64,000 bases of DNA, from NCBI RefSeq assembly GCF_900110575.1, contig NZ_FOEF01000020.1, forward strand, positions 146,206-210,205, read 5' to 3'. The DNA is from Amycolatopsis saalfeldensis (lineage in GTDB: Bacteria; Actinomycetota; Actinomycetes; Mycobacteriales; Pseudonocardiaceae). Each line of letters opens with the position of its first letter. Position 1 is the first letter of the stretch. The translations under genes and the position numbers were made by a program. Positions 22,825-31,045 of this stretch are shown here, piece after piece. Under the pieces are notes generated by a model. That model saw nothing but the letters and a program-made list of their open reading frames with translations, made no database searches and was not told the DNA's origin.

Positions 22825-25803
22825 GTGCGGTTCCAGGTCCTCGGCCCGTTGGCGGCCACGGTGGTGAACACCCCGGTGACCCTGCCCTCGGCGGCCCAGC
22901 CCCGGCGGCTGCTCGCGCTCCTGCTGGCGCGGCCGAACGAGTTCGTCGGCCGGGCCACGATCGTCGACGAGCTGTGGCCGGACGGCGCCCCGCCCAGCGC
23001 TGCGGCGATCGTCCAGGTCACCGTTTCGAAGCTGCGCAAGACGCTGTCTCCGGGGCTGGCTTCGGACGCCCCGGCACAGCGGCTGCGCTCGGGCCCGCGC
23101 GGTTACGCCCTGACCGTCGGCGAGGACGAGCTGGACGCCACCGAGTTCGTCGCCCTCGCTTCGGCCGGGCTGGCCGCCGAGGACCCGGCGGCCAAGCGCG
23201 GGCTGCTCAAACGGGCGCTCGCCTGCTGGCGTGGCGGGGCGTTCTGCGACGTCGAGACCGGCCCGCTGGTGGAGGCGCACGAGCTGTGGCTGGAGGACCG
23301 GCGCCGCACGGTGCTGGTGCAGCTGGTGGAGCTGCAACTGGCCGGCGGGGACCGCCACGCCGTGGTCCACCGGCTGGCCCCGGTGGTCGCGGACCGGCCC
23401 GCCGACGAGCGGCTCGCCGCCCGCCTGGCCGACGCGCTGGCCGGCCTCGGCCGCCGCGATTCGGCCCTCGACGTGCTCCGCCGGACCCGCCGCGCGCTGT
23501 GGGACGAGGCGGGCGTGACCCCGGGCCCGGAGCTGGACGCCGTTTACCGCCGCGTCGCCGGCACCGAGTGGACGACGGCGGGCCCGCCCGCCCAGCTGCC
23601 CGCGCCGGCCCCGGACTTCACCGGACGGGCCGCCGAGCTGGCGGAAATCGCGCGCGGCCTGCGTTCGCCCGCGCCCGTCGTCGTGCACGGCGCGCCGGGG
23701 TCCGGCAAGAGCGTGCTCGCCGTGCAGGCCGCGTGGCGGGCCCGCCGCCGGTTCCCGGACGGCCAGCTCGTCGCCGACCTCAGCAGGGCCGATCCCCGTG
23801 ACGTGCTCGCCGGTTTCCTGCGGGCGCTGGGCGCGTCGGCGGCCGAGCTGACGGTCGACCTGCCCGGGCTGGTCGGGCTGTGGCGCAGCACCACCGTGGA
23901 CCGCCGCCTGCTGGTGGTGCTGGCCGACGCGCGTGCCGAGGCCCAGGTCCGGCCGCTGCTGCCGAGCGGTTCCGGCTGCGCCGTGCTGGTGACGGCGCGC
24001 AATCCGCTGCCGGGGCTGGCCGCCGCCCGTCCGGTCCCGGTGGGCGAGATGTCCACAGTGGACGCACGGGCGCTGCTCGCCGCGGTGGCGGGCCAGGAGC
24101 GGCTGGCGGCCGAGCCCGCCGCGGCCGACGTGGTCGTCACCCGCTGCGCCGGGCTCCCGCTCGCGGTGCGGATCGCCGGGCTGCGGCTGGCCCGGCGCCC
24201 GCACCAGCGCGTCGCCGAGCTGGCGGCGCGGCTCACCGACGAGCGCCGGGCACTGGACGAGCTGGTCGCCGGCGACCTCAGCGTGCGCGGCGCGGTGCTG
24301 CCCGCCCTGCACGCGTGCCCGCCCGCGGACCGCGACCTGTTGCGGCTGCTGGGGGTTTTCGGCCGCCCGGTGCCGGACTGGTGTGCCGCCGCGCTGCTGG
24401 GCCGCCGCGTCGCCGAAACCGGGGAACGGCTGGAGTCCCTGCTGGACGCCCACCTGCTCACCGTCGACGAACGCGGCCGCCACGCCGTGCCGAGGTTCGT
24501 CCGGCTCGGCCTGGCGCGGCTGCCCGGCCGGGAGCCGGACCGGGCGGCGCTGCGCCGGGCCGCCGAAGCCGTGCTGGCGCTGGCCGAACGCGTGCTTTCC
24601 GTGCTGGATCCGGGTTTCACCCCGGCCGGCCCGCCGTTCGCGCGGCCGGACGTGAGCGCGGCGCGGGCCGCGACCGCCGACCCGCTGGCCTGGCGCAACG
24701 CCGAGGTCGACCTGGTCGCCGCCACCGTCCGGCTGGCCGGCGCGCACGGGTGGCCCGACCTCGCGGCGCGGCTTTCCGACGCCTGCCTCGCGCTGGCCGG
24801 TTCGCCGTGGGTCAGCGGGGGCGCGCGGGCGGTTTCGGTGGCCGGGCTGGCCGCGGCCCGCCGGCTCGGGGACGGGCCGGCGGAGGCGGGCAAGCTGTTC
24901 ACCCTCGGCTCCGTGCACTGGCAGCAGGGCCGCTGGCGCCAGGCCCGGACGTACTTCGCCATGGCCGGCAAGCGGTTCCGCACCCTCGGCGACCCGCGCG
25001 GCACGGGTGCGGCGCTGGTGGTGCTCGCCGACATCGACGCCGACGCCGGGCAGGCCGCGTTCGCCGTGGAGGAGCTGCGCGAGGCGCTGGACCTGTTGCG
25101 CGAGTGCGGGGACAGCCGGGGCCAGGCGACCGCCGCGGCCCAGTTCGGCGCGCTGTCGGAGGACCTCGGCGACGTCCGGCGCGCGCTGGAGAGCTTCGAG
25201 GCCAGCCTGCTGCTCGCCGACGGGCGCGGGCACGACCAGGTGGCGAAGCGCTACGCCGACGTGCTGCGCCGCCACGGTCACGCCGACCGCGCCGCCGACC
25301 TGCTGACGGACGCGCTCGGCGGCGCGGTCCGGTCCCGCGCGCGGCACTGGGAGGCGCACGTCCTGCGCAGCCTCGGCGACCTGCACGCCGAAGCAGGCGA
25401 CGTCGGCGAAGGGGAGCGCTGCCTTTCGCGTTCGCTCGCGCTGTTCGAGCAGATCGGGCACCGGCACGCCGCCGCGTACACCCACCGGAGCCTGGCCGAG
25501 GCCCGGCTGCGCGCCGCCGACCGGGACGGCGCCGAGCGGCACCTGCGCGCCGCGATGGGCGTCTTCCGCGAGCTGCGGGACCGGCGCGGCACCGGGTACG
25601 CGCTGCTCAGCCTGGGCCGGCTGCACGCCGGGGCGGGCGCGGACGGCGACGCCCGGCGGGTCCTGGCTGACGCCGCCGGCGTGTTCGAAGGCCTGGGTTT
25701 CCCGCTGTGGGAGCTGCGCGCCCTGCGGGAGCTGAACGCCGCCTCCAGTGATTCACCCGCGCGGGACCGGGCTCGTGAAGTCTTGACGAAGATCAGGACC
25801 TGA
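22825..25803 (+). CDS. AfsR/SARP-type regulator with NB-ARC and TPR domains
   Basis: Large (992-residue) transcriptional activator of the AfsR class. The order is: OmpR-like winged helix (FQVLGPLAATVV, then VQVTVSKLRKTL), residues ~1–95; bacterial transcriptional activator domain to ~245; an NB-ARC ATPase with Walker A HGAPGSGKS near residue 290; a long helical region; and TPR-like repeats from ~700 to the end (LFTLGSVHWQQGRWRQARTY and similar). Such proteins often act in antibiotic regulation, but no biosynthetic cluster is visible nearby. The GTG at 22825 has GGGAG eight bases upstream; a GTG at 22807 is the alternative. Confidence 0.88.
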   Translation: MRFQVLGPLAATVVNTPVTLPSAAQPRRLLALLLARPNEFVGRATIVDELWPDGAPPSAAAIVQVTVSKLRKTLSPGLASDAPAQRLRSGPRGYALTVGEDELDATEFVALASAGLAAEDPAAKRGLLKRALACWRGGAFCDVETGPLVEAHELWLEDRRRTVLVQLVELQLAGGDRHAVVHRLAPVVADRPADERLAARLADALAGLGRRDSALDVLRRTRRALWDEAGVTPGPELDAVYRRVAGTEWTTAGPPAQLPAPAPDFTGRAAELAEIARGLRSPAPVVVHGAPGSGKSVLAVQAAWRARRRFPDGQLVADLSRADPRDVLAGFLRALGASAAELTVDLPGLVGLWRSTTVDRRLLVVLADARAEAQVRPLLPSGSGCAVLVTARNPLPGLAAARPVPVGEMSTVDARALLAAVAGQERLAAEPAAADVVVTRCAGLPLAVRIAGLRLARRPHQRVAELAARLTDERRALDELVAGDLSVRGAVLPALHACPPADRDLLRLLGVFGRPVPDWCAAALLGRRVAETGERLESLLDAHLLTVDERGRHAVPRFVRLGLARLPGREPDRAALRRAAEAVLALAERVLSVLDPGFTPAGPPFARPDVSAARAATADPLAWRNAEVDLVAATVRLAGAHGWPDLAARLSDACLALAGSPWVSGGARAVSVAGLAAARRLGDGPAEAGKLFTLGSVHWQQGRWRQARTYFAMAGKRFRTLGDPRGTGAALVVLADIDADAGQAAFAVEELREALDLLRECGDSRGQATAAAQFGALSEDLGDVRRALESFEASLLLADGRGHDQVAKRYADVLRRHGHADRAADLLTDALGGAVRSRARHWEAHVLRSLGDLHAEAGDVGEGERCLSRSLALFEQIGHRHAAAYTHRSLAEARLRAADRDGAERHLRAAMGVFRELRDRRGTGYALLSLGRLHAGAGADGDARRVLADAAGVFEGLGFPLWELRALRELNAASSDSPARDRAREVLTKIRT

Positions 25804-25902
25804 GCCCGCTTGCCGGCCCGCGGCCACGGCCCGCGTTTGGCGAAGTTATGGCGCCCGAGTCTTGGCTGCCGCACGTCAGAACTCCCCACGAGGAGGCAAT
25901 TC

Positions 25903-26418
25903 ATGCGTGTTCCCCCGATGCCGCTGTGGTCCCGCGCGGCTCTCGGACTGGCCGCCGCCACGGCGACCGCGCTGCTGGGCACCGCCGGCACCGCGTCCGC
26001 CGCGCCCGCGGTCACCAAGCTGACCCAGGCGCAGGCGGCTTCGCAGCTGTCGGCGGCCGGGGTCACCCACTCGTCCAGCGGCGGGTGCACCACGAGGTCC
26101 AACTCCACCTGCACCTCGTACGAGCAGATCAACCAGACCACGGTCAGCGGCGTGATCACGCTCAAGCACGCGAGCGGCTGCGCCATCAACATCACCGGCG
26201 GCACCGAGGTGGGCCACGCCTCGGGCACGTACAGCCATTACAACGGTTACAAAGTGGACATCGCGCACAACAGCTGCATCGATGGCTACGTGAAGAGCGC
26301 CTTCAGCTACATCGGACTTCGCGGTGACGGCTATCCACAGTGGAAGGCCGCGTCCGGCAACCTCTACTGCGACGAGGGAAACCACTGGGACATCACGTAT
26401 TACACCAGCGGCGGCTGA
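25903..26418 (+). CDS. Secreted M15-like (DD-peptidase/hedgehog fold) metallopeptidase candidate
   Basis: A 171-residue exported protein. Residues 1–34 are a clear Sec signal peptide ending ASA-A. The mature part has the zinc ligand pattern of VanX/M15 peptidases: His112 and Asp119 in SHYNGYKVDI (HxxGxxxD), then Glu158 and His161 in DEGNHWDI (ExxH). Four or five cysteines suggest disulfides. I infer a small extracellular zinc metallopeptidase acting on peptidoglycan or a peptide; no cell-wall-binding domain is present. AGGAGG lies seven bases before the ATG. It is a single gene after the AfsR-type regulator. Confidence 0.75.
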   Translation: MRVPPMPLWSRAALGLAAATATALLGTAGTASAAPAVTKLTQAQAASQLSAAGVTHSSSGGCTTRSNSTCTSYEQINQTTVSGVITLKHASGCAINITGGTEVGHASGTYSHYNGYKVDIAHNSCIDGYVKSAFSYIGLRGDGYPQWKAASGNLYCDEGNHWDITYYTSGG

Positions 26419-26431
26419 GGCCCGCACCGGG

Positions 26432-26462
26432 GGCTGCCCGCTCGTGAGGGTGGCGGGCAGCC
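26432..26462. terminator. Hairpin after the secreted peptidase gene
   Basis: A perfect 10-bp stem (GGCTGCCCGC / GCGGGCAGCC) with an 11-nt loop starts 14 bases after the stop codon, without a U run; it is placed between convergent genes and can serve both. Confidence 0.6.
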
Positions 26463-26527
26463 GCCGGCGCGCAGGGATGCGGCCTGGGGGTTCGCATCCC
26501 TGGCCCGGTGGCGTCCGAAGTGGACGG

Positions 26528-27289
26528 TCAGCGGTCCCGGAACTCCCGCGGTGACGCCCCCGTCGCCGCCCGGAAGGCCCGGGAGAAGTGGGCCGCGCTG
26601 GTGAACCCGCATTCACGCGCCACTTCCGCGATGCCCGGCGCCGCCTGGTCCGGGCCGGCGAGCAGCGCCTTCGCCCGGTCCACGCGCAGGCCCTTGATCC
26701 GCCCGGTGACACCCAGCCCGTCGTCGAAGAGCTGATAGAGCCGGCGGCGTGAGATGAACAGCGCTTCGGCCACCCGGTCGGCGTTCAGCGACGGCTCGGG
26801 CAGGTGCGCGCGCATGAATTCGAGCGCCTCGCGCCGGCGGACGGCGAGGGCGCCGGTCCGGTCCAGCTCCAGCCGAAGTGCGGTGCGCAGCACCAATTCG
26901 GCCAGTCCCAGCAGATGACGGGCGAGGCCGTCCGGGTCGAGCCGGGGCCCGGCGGACACCACGTGCGCGACCGCGCCGGCGACGAGCGCCCGCAACGGCG
27001 CGTCGACGTCCACCGGGTGGCGCAGCAACGGCCGCAGTTCGGCGAGGGTGAGGGAAAGCTCCGCCGGGGCGACCGTGAGCAGCACCTGGCCGCGGTCGGC
27101 GGGCCGCAGCTGGAGCGTGCAGCCGGAGAAGGTCAGCCGCACGCCGCCCTCGGCGACCGAGCGTGGGACGGGGCAACGCAGGTGCAACTGGATCCCGGCG
27201 GGCCCGCTCGCGGCACCCCTCCCGGCCGCGCGCACCACGAGTTTCCCTTTCGCCACCTCGAGTTCACCCGTACTGCCGGTGCTGTTCAC
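26528..27289 (-). CDS. AraC family transcriptional regulator
   Basis: A 253-residue regulator with a variable N-terminal sensing region and a C-terminal AraC domain. Its two helix-turn-helices are LNADRVAEALFISRRRLYQL and IAEVARECGFTSAAHFSRAF, ending TGASPREFRDR. The overall layout matches the AraC-binding-like 14 (NimR-like) group. The GTG at 27289 has GGAGGAC just upstream; the frame extends further but over a large inverted repeat. The ligand and targets are unknown. The long palindrome in front of it may be its operator. Confidence 0.82.
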   Translation of the reverse strand: MNSTGSTGELEVAKGKLVVRAAGRGAASGPAGIQLHLRCPVPRSVAEGGVRLTFSGCTLQLRPADRGQVLLTVAPAELSLTLAELRPLLRHPVDVDAPLRALVAGAVAHVVSAGPRLDPDGLARHLLGLAELVLRTALRLELDRTGALAVRRREALEFMRAHLPEPSLNADRVAEALFISRRRLYQLFDDGLGVTGRIKGLRVDRAKALLAGPDQAAPGIAEVARECGFTSAAHFSRAFRAATGASPREFRDR

Positions 27290-27318
27290 GCTGTCCTCCG
27301 CTCGGGAGCCTGCCCGCC

Positions 27319-27374
27319 GGGCTTGACCGTGCGTGCAGCCATTTCGAACCATGGTTGCACGCACGGTCAAGCCC
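27319..27374. repeat. Long near-perfect inverted repeat upstream of the AraC gene
   Basis: Arms GGGCTTGACCGTGCGTGCA and its exact complement (19 bp) continue, after one G·T step, for four more pairs around an 8-nt loop (27343–27350). The 56-base element lies 30 bases upstream of the AraC-family start and ~110 bases before the -10 of the divergent STAS gene. It could be an operator, a terminator isolating the two promoters, or a mobile palindromic repeat. Confidence 0.85.
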
Positions 27375-27484
27375 AGTTCGGGACAGCCTTGGTGACCTCA
27401 CGGTATGCGCCTGGCTACCGCGGGTGCGGGGCGAGATCGCCCACGCCCGGGTCGCGAGGGGGTTGACCGGTCCGGGTGAACGCG

Positions 27485-27490
27485 TACCGT
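27485..27490 (+). promoter_or_regulatory. -10 element of a leaderless promoter (STAS gene)
   Basis: TACCGT is followed by 7 bases and the ATG at 27498; there is no Shine-Dalgarno sequence between them. Confidence 0.55.
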
Positions 27491-27497
27491 CGTGGGG

Positions 27498-27851
27498 ATG
27501 TTGCAGTCCGGTGGGGGCGCCGGCCTCACCCTCCTGACCACCGTCCGTGACGATGCGCTCGTGCTGGTGACCGCCGCGGGCGAGATCGACGCGGCGTCGG
27601 TCGGCGATTTCCGGCTGGTGCTGGCGCAGGCCTGCGGGGTGGGGGACAAGCTGGTGGTCGACCTCTCCCGGGTCCGGTTCCTCAGCTGTGCCGGGCTTCG
27701 TGCGCTGGAAGAGGCCAGCCGGGAGCGGCCCGCGCTGTCCGTCGTCGCCACTGGCCGGCTGGTGTTGCGCGCGTTCGACGTCTCCGGCGTCGGCGATGCT
27801 GTGGACGTCCGCCCGCGGCTCACGGAAGCGTGCGCCTTCGCCCGAGCGTGA
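27498..27851 (+). CDS. STAS-domain protein (anti-sigma-factor antagonist-like)
   Basis: A 117-residue single STAS domain: LVLVTAAGEIDAASVGDFRL, KLVVDLSRVRFLSCAGLRAL, and a C-terminal helix. In SpoIIAA-type antagonists the phosphorylated loop reads DSSG; here it is S63-C64-A65-G66, so the usual phosphoserine position is Ala. Regulation by an anti-sigma kinase would need another site or may be absent. No partner sigma or anti-sigma gene is adjacent. The start is set by a leaderless promoter. Confidence 0.85.
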   Translation: MLQSGGGAGLTLLTTVRDDALVLVTAAGEIDAASVGDFRLVLAQACGVGDKLVVDLSRVRFLSCAGLRALEEASRERPALSVVATGRLVLRAFDVSGVGDAVDVRPRLTEACAFARA

Positions 27852-27962
27852 CTTTCCGTCACCGTCGGCCGGACGAGTGGTGCTGACGGCCCGAGGTGGC
27901 GCGGACCCGGATCCTGGGTACCCCGAGGGAGGGGGAAACCGAGGAATTCGAGGTGATCCGAG

Positions 27963-28346
27963 ATGTCCACCGGGAGCAGCACTGTGACCGGCCGGGCCGG
28001 TGTGCGGGCCGGGGGAGCGGCGGGCCTGGCCGTGCTGGCCGGCCTTTACCTGATCATCGGGCCGTGGGTCGCGCGCTTCGGCGGCGCGGCCGAGCTCGCG
28101 GTCAGCAACACCGTGGCCGGGCTGGCGATCATCGCGCTGGCCGCCGTGCGCACCCGTGACACCGGGCCGCAGGCGCTCACCTGGGTCCTGCCGGTGCTGG
28201 GGCTGTGGGCGGCGGTGTCGCCGCTGGTCCTGCGCTACGGCGATGAGACGGTGCCGTCGACGGGCGCGTTCGCGGGCAACGTGATCGCGGGCGTCGTGGT
28301 GGTGCTGTCCGGTGCCGCCCTGCTGTGGCGCCGCCGGGCGGCTTAG
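27963..28346 (+). CDS. SPW-repeat membrane protein
   Basis: A 127-residue protein with four hydrophobic helices, arranged as two similar pairs. GLAVLAGLYLIIGPWVARF followed by a short helix pairs with WVLPVLGLWAAVSPLVLRY followed by IAGVVVVLSGAALLW. This is the SPW (Ser-Pro-Trp) repeat pattern of small membrane proteins with no known function. The ATG is preceded by GAGGTG. It is 112 bases after the STAS gene, possibly in the same transcript. Confidence 0.75.
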   Translation: MSTGSSTVTGRAGVRAGGAAGLAVLAGLYLIIGPWVARFGGAAELAVSNTVAGLAIIALAAVRTRDTGPQALTWVLPVLGLWAAVSPLVLRYGDETVPSTGAFAGNVIAGVVVVLSGAALLWRRRAA

Positions 28347-28400
28347 CTCCGGCCGGGTCCTCCTTCGCCGCCGACGGGGCGAGTGTGTCGACAGCCGCCG

Positions 28401-28431
28401 AACTAATCGGATACAGTGCATCCGCTTAGTT
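28401..28431. promoter_or_regulatory. TetR-type palindromic operator over the CocE-hydrolase promoter
   Basis: The imperfect palindrome AACTAATCGGAT..ATCCGCTTAGTT is centred 38 bases before the ATG. A -35-like TGTCGA (28386) and -10-like GATACA (28410) are 18 bases apart, so the palindrome covers the -10 region, as expected for a repressor. The TetR gene just downstream of the hydrolase is the obvious candidate. Confidence 0.6.
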
Positions 28432-28453
28432 GTCCGGCGCGAGGGAGCCCAGC

Positions 28454-30202
28454 ATGGGAAAACGAAGGACGCTGCTTTCGCTGGGCGCCGGACTGAGCTT
28501 GATCGCCGCCACGCTCACCCCGGCCGCGTCGGCCGCGACACCCGGCTCCTGGCAGCCGGACCCGGCCGCGTACGGCGTCAGCGCGCCGGTCACCACGGCG
28601 GTGCGGATGGACGACGGGGTGCTGATCTCGGCCGAGGTCGTCTACCCGACCGACCCGGCCACCGGGGCTCGCGCCGCCGGCCGGTTCCCGGTCCTGCTGA
28701 CCCAGAACCCTTACGGCGCAGGACGTTCCGACCCGGCGAGTGCCGGGGACTACTTCGTGCAGCGCGGTTACATCTACGTCGCCTCCGCGATCCGCGGCAC
28801 CGGGGCCTCCGGCGGCCAGGTGTCGTGGTTCGGGCAGCGCCAGGGGCGCGACGGCGCGGCACTGGTCGGCTGGGCCGCGCACCTGGCCGGCTCGGACGGC
28901 ACCGTCGGCCTGGACGGCTGCTCCTACCTCGGCGTCGACCAGTGGTTCACCGCCGCCGCCGTCGGGCCGCGCTCCGCGCTCAAGGCGATCACCCCGTTCT
29001 GCACGGATTCGGACTTCTACCGCGACCTGACCGCCGACGGGGGCATCCCCACGGGGTTCGTCGCCGGCATCGCCCACGGCGAGCCCCGCGGCCCGCAGGA
29101 CGACCCGGCCACCGACCCGCAGTCGGTCACCATCGCGCAGCAGGCGAACGGCGGGCCGCGGTCCTACGACAACGAGTACTGGCAGGGCCTCGACGTCCAG
29201 CGGATGATGCCGGCGATCGTGGCCAACGGCGTGCCCGCGCTGACCGAGGCCGGCTGGCGGGACCTGTTCCCCGGCGGCAATCTCGGGGCCTACGTCGCCG
29301 CGCAGAACGCCTACTTCCACCGGCCGCTGACGGCTCCGGTCACCGCGGGCGAACCGGTCACCGGCCGGTACCAGGCGATCGTCGGGCCGTGGACGCACGG
29401 GGAGAACGTCGACGGGGCCACGCTGCAGAACCTCCGGCTCGAGTGGTTCGACACCTGGCTCAAGGGACAGCGCACCGGCATGGCCGACACCGCGACGCCC
29501 CTGCACCTGTTCGAGAACACCGCCGGCCGCTGGGTCGACACGGCCGCCTGGCCACCGGCGCGCAGCGCGGCCACCTACTACCTCGGCGACGGCACGCTGA
29601 GCCCGGCCAAACCCGCCGCCGGAACCGGCACGCTCAGCTGGGCACCGGCCACTTCGGCGAACAGCCTGACCTACACCAGCGCTCCGCTGACCAGCCCGGC
29701 GGTGCTGGACGGGCCGTCGGGCGTGACCGTGTACGCGGCGTCGACCGCGCCCGAAGTCCAGCTGACGGCGACGTTGAACGTCATCGCCGCCGACGGGACC
29801 GTGGTCAAGCAGGCCGACGGCGTACTGCTGGGCAGCCAGCGCCGGCTCGACCCGGCGCTGAGCTGGTACGGCGGCAACGGCGCGCTGCTCCAGCCGGCGC
29901 ACCCGTTCACCCGCGCCGCCCGGCAGCCCGTGGTGCCCGGCCAGGTCACCCGCTACGACCTCTCGCTGCTGGCGAACTTCACCCGGATCGACGCAGGCGA
30001 GCGGATCCAGCTCGTGCTGAACAGCCAGGCGCCGGCGAACTTCCACCTGCCGGTCGTGCCGACCCCGCAGGAGCTGGCGGGCTTGACCGGCGGGGCCTAC
30101 ACCGTGGCGCACGGGCCGGTCTTCGCCTCCGCGCTGAACCTGCCGCTGGCCGGGCCGGGGCTGTTCCGGACCAGCCCGGTCGACTGGGGGCCGCCCGCCT
30201 GA
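28454..30202 (+). CDS. Secreted CocE/NonD-family (X-Pro dipeptidyl-peptidase-like) hydrolase
   Basis: A 582-residue exported serine hydrolase. Residues 1–28 form a Sec signal peptide ending SAA. The alpha/beta domain has ISAEVVYPTDP, NPYGAGR, RGTGASGG, the nucleophile elbow GCSYLG (G-x-S-Y-x-G) and the catalytic His in VGPWTHGEN. The C-terminal third is a jelly-roll domain typical of CocE/PepX proteins, with FTRIDAGERIQLVLNSQ. Acyl esters or peptides are possible substrates. The promoter carries a TetR-like palindrome, and a TetR gene converges from downstream. Confidence 0.88.
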   Translation: MGKRRTLLSLGAGLSLIAATLTPAASAATPGSWQPDPAAYGVSAPVTTAVRMDDGVLISAEVVYPTDPATGARAAGRFPVLLTQNPYGAGRSDPASAGDYFVQRGYIYVASAIRGTGASGGQVSWFGQRQGRDGAALVGWAAHLAGSDGTVGLDGCSYLGVDQWFTAAAVGPRSALKAITPFCTDSDFYRDLTADGGIPTGFVAGIAHGEPRGPQDDPATDPQSVTIAQQANGGPRSYDNEYWQGLDVQRMMPAIVANGVPALTEAGWRDLFPGGNLGAYVAAQNAYFHRPLTAPVTAGEPVTGRYQAIVGPWTHGENVDGATLQNLRLEWFDTWLKGQRTGMADTATPLHLFENTAGRWVDTAAWPPARSAATYYLGDGTLSPAKPAAGTGTLSWAPATSANSLTYTSAPLTSPAVLDGPSGVTVYAASTAPEVQLTATLNVIAADGTVVKQADGVLLGSQRRLDPALSWYGGNGALLQPAHPFTRAARQPVVPGQVTRYDLSLLANFTRIDAGERIQLVLNSQAPANFHLPVVPTPQELAGLTGGAYTVAHGPVFASALNLPLAGPGLFRTSPVDWGPPA

Positions 30203-30356
30203 GCGCGGGCCAGGAGCTGTCCGGTGAGTCATCGGAGCAAGGGAACGGTCGCGGCGGTGGTAGGTGACCTGTTTGGTGTGGCGGGTGGCGAGGCCTCGGG
30301 GTTGCTCGGGCCGGTTGAAGGACCGTTCCGAACCCCAACCACTTGCAGGACACGCT

Positions 30357-31034
30357 CTAGGCGCGGCGTTTCCGGTGCTGAGCCGCGTGGGTGCTGCTGG
30401 CGACGAGCGCGGACTCGACGGTCCCGTGGGCCGTGCCGCTGCCGGGCAAAGCCGGCGTGCCGGGCCGCGCGCGCAGGCCGTCGAGCATGATCCGCAGGTA
30501 GCGCCGCCACAGCTCGGGCGTTCCGGTGTGGTCGGTGACCGCGCCGACCATCAGCTGCAGGATCGGGAAATCGGCCGGGCCGACGTCCGGCCGCAGCTTG
30601 CCCTGCTGCTGGGCCCTGGCGATCAGGACGTCGACCGCGGTGTCCACCCGGTCGCGCACCTGTCGCTGCCGTTGCGGGCCGCGGCCGGTGCCGAGCATGA
30701 CCTCGCGCAGCCCGCGGTCGAACGCCTGGTCCTCGCACACCTTCTCGAGCGCGGTGGACAGCCCGGTCCAGGCGTCCGGTTCGGCCAGCGCTTCGGTCAG
30801 GGCGCGGTCGACTTTCCCGACCATGTCGTCGAACAGCGCGTCGATCAGTTCTTCCTTGTCGGCGAAGCGCCGGTACACGGTGCCGACGCCGACGCCGGCG
30901 TGGTGCGCGACGTCGTTGAGGGTGGCGGCGACCCCGTGGTCGCGGAACACCTCCCGGGCCGCGGCCAGGATGCGCTGCCGGTTGCGCTCGGCGTCCTTGC
31001 GCAGCGGGGGGCGGTTTTCGTGATCAGCCGGCAC
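30357..31034 (-). CDS. TetR family transcriptional regulator
   Basis: A 225-residue repressor. The N-terminal helix-turn-helix reads ILAAAREVFRDHGVAATLND then VGVGTVYRRFADKEELIDAL; the C-terminal helical domain is the ligand pocket, ligand unknown. TAGACT ends 8 bases before the GTG start (minus strand 31,048–31,043), indicating a leaderless transcript. The most likely target is the palindrome in front of the convergent CocE hydrolase. The 154 bases between the two genes hold only an imperfect hairpin (about 30,296–30,343). Confidence 0.85.
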   Translation of the reverse strand: MPADHENRPPLRKDAERNRQRILAAAREVFRDHGVAATLNDVAHHAGVGVGTVYRRFADKEELIDALFDDMVGKVDRALTEALAEPDAWTGLSTALEKVCEDQAFDRGLREVMLGTGRGPQRQRQVRDRVDTAVDVLIARAQQQGKLRPDVGPADFPILQLMVGAVTDHTGTPELWRRYLRIMLDGLRARPGTPALPGSGTAHGTVESALVASSTHAAQHRKRRA

Positions 31035-31045
31035 AGGTTTCGAGT

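Noticed and set aside
22825..25803. Marker of a nearby antibiotic gene cluster
   Set aside because: AfsR-type proteins are often cluster regulators, but no synthase, synthetase or tailoring cluster lies on either side in this window.
30203..30356. Remnant end of an insertion sequence between the CocE and TetR genes
   Set aside because: The sequence looked faintly like an IS terminus, but no transposase fragment or terminal repeat could be shown; an imperfect hairpin terminator explains it.
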